A DNA stretch of 33,939 nucleotides. Origin: Plakobranchus ocellatus (taxonomy: Eukaryota > Mollusca > Gastropoda > Plakobranchidae). Below are positions 13,201 through 25,207 of this stretch, one piece after another (the first letter of the stretch is position 1; each line of letters opens with the position of its first letter). The notes beneath the pieces were generated by a model. That model ran no database searches. It had not been told where the DNA came from and worked only from the letters and a program-made list of their open reading frames with translations. Made by a program: the position numbers and the translations under genes. Location of the stretch: NCBI GenBank assembly GCA_019648995.1, contig BLXT01004148.1:608211-642149 (forward strand), in the 5' to 3' direction.

Positions 13201-16200
13201 AATCTTTGAATAAAAAAAAAAGAGCACTGTATCATACAAAGAGCACACAGGAAAAACAGGCATGGTCACAAATTATGTAATTTTTCATTATGCCCCTAGA
13301 GTGTAAGTTCACAACATTTGTGAGGTGGTCTGAGGAAACCTGTCGGGTTGTGCAAGAGTTATTATTGAGAAATAGACCCAAATAGAGAGTGAAGGTTAGA
13401 TCATCATTCAACAATGTGAATTTCAAAGCGAAATGAAACTTTTAAATATTTAAATTTTGCATTTGAAAACATGTTGCATCGAGCGAAATGTTGAAAATCA
13501 TGTTATGTAATTCAAATCCAACATTTTTGTAACTTTTGAATAGCTGACTAATGAATTCCCACCCCATCACACTATATATCAATTGAAAGAGAAATCTTCA
13601 GCTTTTCATTCATAACTAGTGGGCATGAATACAATGACCTGGAAGGTGGTTGGAGATTTTGTGCTCGTGCACCCATACCCATCCTTTCTCAGAACTTTCA
13701 GACATTACCCTCCCCTGGTAGCTTTTTCTCCTCGAGTCAAGTCTATAATTCTATATATTCCATCTGGATTTTTTTTTATATATTTTACAAATGAAACATA
13801 AACTATTTTAAATTCATCATTTATGGTGAGTACTACAATGGTTGCTAAGAGTGACAACAATAACAACAGTGGCGGTCAGGGAGATAGTAAGACATCTCAA
13901 TAATCTGAGAGATATTGGTCTTCATGGCTTGGCCTCTGACAATGATCTCAGAGAATTAATTTCTGACTATTTCTGAGATAATGAAAGGCCTGAGGAAGAT
14001 GAGGATGCTAGAACTAAAGGAAATAAATGAATAAAATATATCTTTATCATGTTCTCTTTGTCAATATCCTAAATCTAGGTCTAGATCTAGATCCAGATGT
14101 AGATACCTAGCTCTAGAGTTAGGCTAGATCTAAGTAAAGTGCACTAGTTTTGTATATGAATCCCACCCATTTCATTGAAATTTCAGGCATTTCGGTCTTT
14201 CATCAAGCTAGAGTGTGTAGGGAACTTTTTATGTTGTGCACAGCACATAAGTCTTCAGTTTGAACAAATACTAGGAGTAGCTGTGGTGTTGGAACGTAAT
14301 TTTCTTTTCATAGCATCCTTAGGGAGTGTCCATGGCATAGTGGATAGCAAATCTGCCCTGAGATCTGCAGGGACCATTCTGTCATGGATATGAGCTGTGC
14401 CACAGGCGCCCTGGCCCGACAGAGGGCCTGATATCCTGAAATCCATTGTTGTGCACAGGCTATTATACAAAAACCAACCCAATCCAATTATACAGTGCTT
14501 TACTATCTCTGTCTAATATTATTACAGCAAACTTCAGAGAAAAGAGTTTCAATAGCTAACAATGATTTAAACTATGTGCACAGCCAGTGACTTATTTTAA
14601 CTACTTGACAACCACATGGTTTGATGAAAATATGTGATTTCTTACAAGAGCTTCACCCATGAGCTGCGTTACTGTGTCATTTAGAATAATAAAGTGCTTT
14701 TGATGGAGTCATTGAAAAATTTTAAATAAAATTCACCCAGACTTTTCAGGCTTAGGTTTGAGATTTGCTTAGAAATGGAAAGATTTCATATATCAAAAAC
14801 ACATATGGAACTGAACACACACATGCTTAGATTTTAGTTTTTACATACTTACCAATTTGTTATTCACTTTAATATCGTGGGGATTAAGCTTCTGATAGTT
14901 TCTGTAAAAACCAGGGTAGAAATATGGGGAAAAAATATAGAGCATTAGCATTTCAGTTATGCCCCCTCAGCCACTTGAAACCAAAGGCCTCATCAAAGTT
15001 AAAGATTTTAAAATCTAACAATACTGTGATCAAATCTAAAAATAAGAAAACATTAGCAAAATCTAGTTATATCTGAGAAATTTAAACACGGAAGCCAAAA
15101 GAGTTTTTTGTCCCCACAAATTTGAGAAAAGGCTCTATCAGGCCTAATCAAAGTTGAAGATTTTCCATACTGTGATGAAATCTAGAAATATTTAAATGAC
15201 AATAACAGTGACAAAAATCCCACTGTTAAAATCACAAATTATTTTGTCTGTTTTTTTCTCATATATATAGCAAGTCAACAAAAGTTGAAAATCTACATAA
15301 AGAACTGTCAATTAAAACACCCTCACTTCTCTACACACATAACTTTCTATAAACATGATAAAGACTTTCTGAACATAAAGCGTTGGTGGTTAACCCTTCT
15401 TCAACTTTTCCTTAATCTTCCAAATTTTCATTTGAATTCAGTCATGTGTATCTGGAATTTGACTCATTTTGAGGAATGGCTACACATATTATATCCTTTT
15501 GTGTCAAATGGAGGACTCAAAATTAGCAGCAACAAATGACACAGAATTAAAAGAAACATTTAAAAAAAAAAGTGCAAGTATATTTTGAAAAATTTTGATT
15601 CAAATTAGCTTGCTATCAACTAATGAAATAACAACCCATCTCAAGTTCATTCTAATGACGTATGCTATACCATATTGTGTCTGTCACATCTAACAGAAAT
15701 ATGCTTTTCTGCAGAGAACAAAGAAAAGCTGTAAACATGCTATGCTAATTACTGTGCTTGGTTGTCATAATATAGATTGAGCGTTGTGTAATTAAAATAA
15801 TGTACAGCAAGGGATACATTGAACTTTGTTTATGTTTTTAAAAAGAGATGGAGATAGAAAGCAAGAAATAAGCATTTCAAATCATTGAGTTCCCTACATC
15901 AGATCTGGCCTGAAATGGTGGATTATGGCACAAAAGGCGAGGCCATTTCTCCAGGATGTAGTCAAGTTAGTGATCTTCACACCCTTGTGGCCTGCTGTAA
16001 CTTGGCGGCACCAACTCAACAGATCATCAAATGGATTATTGCTTGTAGGTGAAGTCTCAACCTGTTAACATCACATTTTTGCATTAAGATTATAAGAAGT
16101 AGACAACATCGTAGATGTAACTGCTCATCAAAAGATGACCTCTTCATTCCACAAGAGAAAAAAAAAAGATAACTTACACACGGGTTTCCTTTAGTATAAC

Positions 16201-19200
16201 ATTGACATTAAGCATTAGAATAGCATTTCGACTTGACATTCTATAATATGGTTTTCATGTTGAATTTATTGCAAGGGTGCATAAGCAATATATTTTTCTA
16301 TCAGCATTTACAGCATAGATAATGTAAACATCTATGTCCTATACATAGCATTGCTCAATTTAATGGGCTAAACCTAGATGTCTAAACTTGCTAAGGTTGA
16401 AAGCATTTTCTGACGCCTGTAGTTCAAAAATGAACATGAAGGCATACGTTAAGACATAGAGAGGGAATTTTTATCTTGCCCTTAGCTGTTGTTGTCAAGT
16501 TTGAAAAAAGAAAAAAAAAAAAACCAGCATTGTCCCCCTCCTTCTATTGTAGTTATCAATTCACTAATTACTAGTGTCTATTTTTGTTTACTAGTTGCTC
16601 TCAAAGAGTTTTTAATTTTCCTTTTTTATTTATTCCTATGGAGGAAGGTCAAAAGTAGCTGAAATCACACTCTACATTTTGCATTGTCAGCTTACCTGAC
16701 TAGAGTTAAAGGGATCTAGACTTGGGCTTGGCACTTGTTCTTGTTTATCCCTGATTTAAAAAATACAAAAATGCACATCACAAATGACATTATATAAAAC
16801 ATGTGGGGCTTTGTTTAAATAGATTCATTGTTGAGAGCTACCAGGCTCCCTCAGAATCCTTGGTCTAGATGATGGTATAAGTTTGAACACAGCAGATAAA
16901 GGTCCTTGCATAATTCAAGGCAAGTTTTTTTATTTTTTATTTTTTTTTTTTTTCATTTTTAAAAATTATGTGGTGCAGCTAGAGAATCTGGATTTCCTTC
17001 AATTTGGTATGGCAATGACAATATTCTTTCCTGCACACATTGATGAAAATTTCACTTGCTTTTCAAAAATAGATGTCCACCTATAAATAACCAAAGGTAT
17101 TTGGTTACAAAGTTTGAATAATGAATTTCAGCTTCTATCAGCCTCAGCTTCTATGAAGAAAGTTTGACTCTCACAGATGGCTTTGTTCAAATCCTTTATA
17201 GGTCTAGCTGAACACTGTCTGTGACAAGTAGGTATTGTAAATAGACTTAACAACAGAAATCACTCCAAGCCATACCAAAAAAGCAACGAAAAAAAAAACA
17301 AAAAAAAAGTATCAATTTAAGTCAAGAAAAATTTCAGAACAGCAGGGTAACTCTCCAATATTCTTCAGTCCATCTCTCAACACTCTGCCAAACAACCTTT
17401 CAACCAACTTTTATATCCAACGCCTACATCTTCTAGAAACTGTTAGATATGTAATACTCAGGCTAATTGGGTCAATATTTCACATGCAATTCATGCCAGA
17501 AAAAACTAGTGGTTACTGCCTCATGTAAACACGCTTAACAAAAGATATTGACCGATCAAATATTCTCATTTATCCCCTTCCTAATGAGTAAACATCTTTG
17601 GAAGTTTCAATGACATCTCAAGCTTATCTGGTCTGTAGGTTACAATCTCACCTGATCTAAAAAAAGGTAAACAAAGCCAAAAATAATAAAAGTACTGTTA
17701 AACCAAAATAGGCCTAGCCGAGGCTGATTTAGAATTTGACTGAACATATCAAGCAAACAAGACTAGATACAAAAGATCAATCGCTCCTAATCTAAATCCA
17801 TGCCAGATTTGTGACACTGACCAATGCTTATTTCCTCTGGGTGTGACCCATTTATAATGTGAAAAAAAATACCATCAGAGAAAAATAAAAAATACCATCA
17901 GAGAAAATACTTAAAGAAGGTGTGGGTGGATGAGAAGCATAGCAAAATCAAAACTAGCTTTTGATAACAGGTGACAGTTCAAAAACCTAAAGTCTGTCTG
18001 AAGACAATTATTTCTTCCCATCAGATGCAAAATATAAAGAAGTTTTGCAATGTGTATTTTGAGTTAGGCACACATTATGGCTTGAAAATTCTCTGCTGCT
18101 TCCAGATATGTATCTAATTTTATCAGGGAAGTTGTTCATTTAATACTGTTAAAGATTTATGAAGTTCCAAAAAAAATTTAAAGCATTGGCGGAATCCAAA
18201 ACCTGAGTTCTTTAAGAAGCAGGGTTTAAAAAACTGCAGAGCTTACTTTTGAATTTATTTCTTTTAATATAGGGGAAAAAAAAGAAAAAATTATAACTTT
18301 TTCTGAAAAAAAAATCTCTACTCTAAATATCTTTTAAATTTCTTATTGATACATCTGCAGTAGGGTAAGATCTTCAGGGAAGACTGCAGAAACTATCATT
18401 AGGAAAAAAATAGACTGCGATCCACAAGCAAAATTTATTATCAGTGACAGTTATGTTCAGAATGTTCAGTTTCCCATGATGATGCTGATGATCATCTTAA
18501 TGATGGTAATGGTGATGGTAATGATGATGATGGTAGTAGTGATGATAATGATGATAGTGGCTTGGACACTTGGACAGTCAAACCAGAAAAGAAAATGCTC
18601 AATGTTTTTTGTTTGTTTCTTTTTTTGGCCAATTAATCAAACTTACCCACTTCCTTGCTGCTCCAAAGGTGGGGTAATGGCGCGTACTTGCATTTTCTTA
18701 TCCTCCTCAGGGGTGGACGGTGGTGTCCCCTCATAGATAGGGCGCTCCGAGCTTGAAGGAGACTGTGGCATGTTCAGTGCTGTCGGCCTCTTCTTGCCTG
18801 AAAGGGCTTCAGGCACAAGACTCTCTGACTGGTTGGATAGACCTGCTGGCAGTGTGGCCGATTTACCTGACGGGGAATTTCTCTTATCACCTGGGCTAGC
18901 CAGGGGTGAAGATTTGGATGGACTTCTCTTGTCTTTTGATGGGGACAACCGTAATGATAAGGATTTGTTTTCCTCTGCTACTGGCGTCGCATCTCTGGAC
19001 TCATCAAAAGGATTGGTTGGTGTAGTAGCAGAGCTTTTATTAGACTGTTGAAAGGCTTCAAAAGCAGCCTCTACATCTTCTTCCCCCTCATCATCTTCAA
19101 AGGGATTCTTGGAAACGTTTTCCTCATTGTCATCATCAGCTGAAAAATGAAAGGAGGACAATGTTAACACATTATGGATTGAAAATCATGTCACATCCTT

Positions 19201-22200
19201 ATTAACCCTCGTGCATTTAAAATAACTTTTACAAAAGATAGTGAAATAGCATTTTTTTTTTTTTGTTAAATTAACTGTTCGTTAATTGGTAGACTCAAGC
19301 TTATCTGGTTTGATGCTTTCAGATTTTAGATAAGTTTTTTTAGCTACTGCTGCATTGACTATGTGAAGATGAGTCTAAGGTTGTGAGAGTAAGTGCCTTA
19401 ACTAAAACACACACTTTTCTTACACCAATAGAGTTTTAAACTTTCTTCTCTCAACTCATTCTTCCTCAGCAAATAGAAAAGGCTTGAATAAACTCCTTTT
19501 TCTCCTTCATTTACCTCTCATCTTTATTCTCAACAAGTATCTTATTCTTAAAGAAAAATATTCCAGTATCAAACTAATTATTTGATTCTAGTGAAATAAA
19601 CTACAAGGAAAGAAAGACAATAAATTTACCTTCTTCACATACTCATAATTTTTCAAGGAAAAAAAATGAACAATTTTAGAGCCTATCCTTGTTTGGTGAC
19701 AAAAAAAAAAAAAAAAAAGGTTTTTGCAAGTATAATCTGAGCCAACACAAATCTTTTATGCCCAGCAATAACTTTTTCGCATTCTATATTCCATAACTTT
19801 TTGTAATTATCTTGAACCCACTTTAAATTGATCAATAAGCACACTTCAACCTATTAATCTTCTTCAGAGATCCTAATACTTCTTTCTGTAAAATTTGCAG
19901 TAATGTACTATGTATAGAGACATATTGAATTAATGCAAAGATATCAGCATTGAACTTTTTTAAAAATAAGAACGTGAACAAAGCAAACATATACTTTGAA
20001 AGTTCTGCTCTACAAACTTTTGCCAGACCTAGCTCGTTCAGACTTCTTGAAGAAATTTTAAGTTATTGTTTTTTTGCTTTAAAAAAAAAGGTTAAAATAT
20101 ATGAAAAACATACCCCTACTCTGCCAAATATGTCGCGTTATTTGGGTAAGGCATTAAAAGATTTCAAATAAAACCACAGGCAGTGTGGGTGTGCATGCTG
20201 CTTTGTTGGACATATTGTAAGGCATAAAGCATTTGTACAATTGATTGTATGGCAGCATATTTCAAATAATAAAAAAATGAAATAACTTTTAATTTAAAAA
20301 ACAAAGGAGAAGCGGTCACATGACATGAAAAAGCCATCACCTAACTAGCTCCTTCATTATTTGAATATTGTCTAAACTTTATGCATGAAATCTTGATAGG
20401 CTTTTTTTTTTTTTAAATTAAAAGCATAAAAAGCTTTTCCGAACAGATCATTTGAGGTGCAGAAATTTTGTGCATCAGAAACATGCACAGGCCAAATATC
20501 TCTACAGTGACTCAATGTAATCCCTATTTACCACTAAATTATCATTGGGTTCTGATAAAAGTAGCATTCATTCAACAGGTCCGGTGAGATTGGACAAGGC
20601 AAAGCAAAGACATACCTGACAATGAAAAGCTAAAAACAAAAAAAAAAAAAAGGAAAAATGGCGCAAAGCAGTTAAAAAAAACTGTATTTTTCAAAACTTT
20701 GAAAGGGAAATCAGGAGAAGGAGCTGGAAAAGTGCAAATTGTATGCTCATTCTCCTCAGAATTTCAACTTACCAGGAGAGAAAACAGAAAAGTTACACTT
20801 GTGTACCCATTCTACTCATACTTTTAACTTACCGGAGAAAAAAAAATGAGAGAAAAGTTAAAATATCATGGCTTATAAAAAGGTGCATAATGATTAGTGA
20901 AAAAAAACAAAAAAACAATACCTTTGGTATTGGCAAAGAAAAAAAAAGAAGTTCGTTTTGACTTTTTAGTGAGTAAAAGGGCTCAATTACAGTTATCTTG
21001 CTTTTTTTTCTGCCTCCATTTCCTTTTAAAACGCTTTAAAGGAAAATGTTTTGTTCTGTATTAGACTTCAGTCACTATTTGTATTTTGTTTGTTGCTGTT
21101 TTTGAGAACATAAGAATACCAAAACATTTTCCTTTCTTTTGTTTCAAATGGCTACCTAACAAACAACATTTTCCTTGTTTTGTTTCAACTGGCTAATAAA
21201 CAAATAAAACATAAAAAAGCGGGAAAAGAAAAAGGATGAAAAGGAAGAGGGGCCCTCAGCAAAATCAAATAGCTTCTATCAGGACAAATCTTTACAGATC
21301 CAACAAAAAATCGCATAAAAAAGAAAGAGAATGTCAGAACAACTTATTTTAATACATTCAGGACCTCCAATATTTTTTAACGCAAATTGGCTCACATATT
21401 TTATAAAACATATGTCTAGCCTAATATCTATAATGCATCATTGATAGGTCCTTAGAGGTAACCTATGTTAAAAGCCTATCCAAACAAACGCTTTTTTAAG
21501 ATGCATACCTTAGCACTGTCTGGTTCTATTAACCAGTTTGAGTGATGCCAAGGAAGATCACTCTATTTCACAGACTACTGTTTCATTTAACCAAGATTAT
21601 GTGAAATAAAATTATTTCCATCTTGTACAAAATACCATTTTATAGTGATTAAGACTAATTTTCAGGGAAATATGTAATCTCCAAAAAAGCTATAGAGTAC
21701 AAAAAATTATAACTTATAAAACTGAATTTTCATATTTTTTCAAAGAACTTGTGGGTGTAATTTCTATTGAAACAACAGAAAAAATGAGCCCAAGTATATT
21801 AGAAGAAGTGAAGAGACAGTATGAACAGATGGAATGGCAAGAACGTTTTTTTTTTTTATTTATTTCAGTCAAAAGCAGCATTCAGATTAAACTATAGGCT
21901 GAATATCTATTCTGTGAAATTCTGGTGTTGTTCACAAAGACAATGAGGAAAGAGAGAGTCCGACCAATGAAAACTACTGTTTGTTCCAATTAGTTCAGGC
22001 ATAGAATTCAGCACAAATTATTTGAAGAAGCCAATAGTCTGACTAGTGATAATAAGATTGATCAATCATCACTTGAGCTTTTGCTCCTCATCTTTTATCT
22101 CCTTAATGTCAGCAATAGATTCCTCATTATTCTTGTGATTTTGCGTCACAGTGAGNNNNNNNNNNNNNNNNNNNNNNNNNNNNNNNNTCCACTAATCCCC

Positions 22201-25121
22201 ATATTTCTATACTCAGATTAAGAGTCATAAGATTTTATTTCCATATTATGTAACATCATGTCCACCAGGGGCACATTAGACCGCAGCCCACCAGGGGCAC
22301 ATTAGACCGCATTGGGATTAAATTGTACACACTGGGTTGGAGGTGCACATATCGCATACCGAAAGAATACCATGGGCCTTTCTACCCAAAATTGATCACT
22401 TATGGAAATCATGGCATTGGATTTAAAATTAGAATTTTATGAAAAAAAAATAATAAGCATTTAATCTGCTAAACAGTAACAGTTTTGATATTGGCATTAA
22501 TTATGTCATATTATCATTTAGCTTTGTGTCATTTTACTTTTTCTTTTAAAAGTAAATTTTACTCTCGAAAAATCATTTAAAAAAAAAATATTGGCGAAAT
22601 TCTACACTGCAAACTCTTTAAAATCTGGCACAAAATAATAGCCTAAGCAGCAGCTTATCAGCCACATCTTTAATTTTAAATTACTTAGGCCAAAATCAAC
22701 CAGCAAATTAGCAACTTCCCATAAATTAAAAAAAAAAAAGGAAGCAAGTCTAATACAAAAACAGGTGTGGTGGGGTGCAAGATACCAAAAGGGTTGAGAG
22801 TGTCTTCATGCTCTGCGCCCTCATCTTCAGCAAATGGGTTACCAAAGTGTGCATCAAGACGACTCATCTGGGCAGTAAAGTCACTAATCTGAGAGGACAG
22901 GGCGGCATTGTGGGCCCTGCTACCTGACCCATCATCATCCTCCTCTTCTAGATCCTCCATATTCCCAATGTCTGAACGACCCATGCTCATCAAGCTGGCT
23001 ACGCTCTGCATGTCTTCATCTCTTAAAGGAAAACAAGTAACAAAAATTATGAAATCTTGGGTGCCAATACATTAGAAATTCCTTTCTCAAGTAATGCAAT
23101 TATAAAAAAATTTCCAAATAATTTTTAGTATTTCAAATAACGCAAGGGAAAAATCAAATCAGTATGTCTGGAGATACAATTCAGAGAGAAGAAAACTGAG
23201 GGAAAAAACCCGAAAGACTTTGGATGGAAAAACTGTTAAAAATCAATTTCAGACTGTAATATGTGGCCCTATGAAAATATCAATAGTCTGAAGAGTTTTC
23301 AAAATGTTTTATTACTATTTCAAAGACATTACCATAAAAACTTTACTTTTGACACTGAGCTTGGGTTTAAAATTGTTCTCTTTACATATGGGTGCCCAAG
23401 TCCCGATAGGTTATAACAAAATACCCCATAATGTAATACAAAAGTGAGGAAAAGCTAGACTGATGGCAATGCTTGAAGATTCAGAGGACCCAGCAGTGAG
23501 ATTCATTCAGCCCTATCTAAGAACTGGCGGAAAATGAAAAGTTCACCAGGCAGTTAACCAAACAAAAGAGCATGAAAATGAAAGAAGTAATTTGTCTCAC
23601 TCAAATGGATGGAAAGGGTTGGAACCAGATAGAATAAAGTGGTGGTCAAAACCAGAAGATAAATAGAAAAGAGATATAATTGACGAGATCAGACTCGAAG
23701 AGGACTTGAAGCAAGTAAATGCAGAAAGCAGTTCAGCAATCCCAACAGGGACACTGGACAAGTCGGGAAGCACATTACAAAGATCTATTACATGGAATGA
23801 GATCTGGCACATGGCATGACTCAGAATCAGCTTTCTTATCCAAACTAAGTATGACCTTCTGCCCTCAAATGCAAATCTGGTATGGCACGCAATGAAAGAT
23901 AATCTCACATGCCCACAATGCCAAGGCAAGCAGACCACATAAACATGTTCTCAGTTACTGCAAAGTAGCTCTAAACCAGGGCAGGTACACGTGGCGACAC
24001 AGCAGAGTGTTACAAGAACTTGCTATAGAAATGTGACACAAAAGGCCTGCTTGTCCAACCAAGGCAAGGGCACTAGTATTCACATGAGAAGATGGAACCA
24101 AATCCTGATGTGGTAGTGCTGCTAGCATGGATACTCAGAGGATGAGCTTATTGAATGGGTGTGATAATTGGGAATTTTCAGCCAACTACACGGAACAGAT
24201 ATCCTAAAGTCATCAAAGATACAGAAACGAGACCTGACATTATATTCCATTCAAATGCAACTTGACAAATCATCATGGTCGAACTCTCAGTATCATACGA
24301 GAGTAGAATGGAAAAGGCAAATATTTATAAAATATGAGGACTTGAGCAAGGAGCTGGAAAAAGCTGGACACAAAACCTAGAATTGCCCATAGAGGTTGGC
24401 GTAAGGGTATTTGTTGAAACATCAGCCTGCAACCTTCTGAGCAAACTCTCCACCAATGGCCAGAAAAGAACCGCAGCTCTGAAAGCATTAGCTGAAACTG
24501 CCGAAAATAACTCTAGATGGATCTGGGGTAGAAGGAATGAGCAGTTAATTCATAAGTAATTAGTTTCCTCCAACTATCGGAAGCATCCTTGGCACAGCCA
24601 TTAGACCATTTGGAAAAGTCCCCAAAGTTTGGAAAGGAAAAAAGTTGAGGGTTCAAAACCCACAAAAGAGCTGGGGCTTGAAGAAAAAAATAAGCAGAGG
24701 GACATCTAGGAGTCATGACCTTAGTGAGGCCCGGCCCCCTTAGAGTGTAAGAAGTTCAGGCCTTAAATCCTTTCCTTCCTGCCTTGCTCTCACATGAGTA
24801 TCTTTCTGCCCAAAAAAATTTTTGAAAAACCAAATCTCCATTTTTGGTGAATTGAAAAAAAAAAAGAAGGACTCCCCAACAAAAAACACAAAAGGTGGCC
24901 CTTATGGATTACAAAACAATCTAGACAATCTGGATATTTTTTCACATTTACAAAAAGTTTGATTTATGCACAATTGAACCAAATAATGATTAATTTCCTT
25001 TTTTGAGTAATAACATCTATCTTGCAAAAAAGTTCTATTTATATCACATTGATTATTTAGAAATGTATTCTTAATACATTAAATGTCTTAATAGTATAGT
25101 ATACAGTGTAGTAATACATAC

Positions 25122-25207
<86 letters not shown>

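Larger units (their letters stand above)
12259..14852 (-). other. EHBP1 intron 9
   Basis: A 2.6-kb intron. It holds a TCTAGATC cluster (14072-14134), a degenerate SINE-like unit (14322-14475) and a perfect 11-bp inverted repeat (AGAATCATTTA at about 12742, with its complement near 12792). No exon-like block was found. Confidence 0.7.
19140..22785 (-). other. EHBP1 intron 5
   Basis: A 3.6-kb intron with A-rich homopolymers, a 60-65-bp tandem duplication bearing donor-like sites (20743-20860), an assembly gap (22156-22187) and a 26-bp tandem repeat (22262-22311). An exon hidden by the gap cannot be excluded, but exons 5 and 6 join in frame without one. Confidence 0.7.

Noticed and set aside
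17634-17670. A 5-nt microexon-like ATCAG between TTTTTTTAG and GTGAGA on the minus strand
   Set aside because: Too short to be credible, and it would break the frame between exons 6 and 7.
18770-19051. Plus-strand 93-codon open frame opposite EHBP1 exon 6
   Set aside because: Antisense shadow of a real exon, with no recognisable domain.
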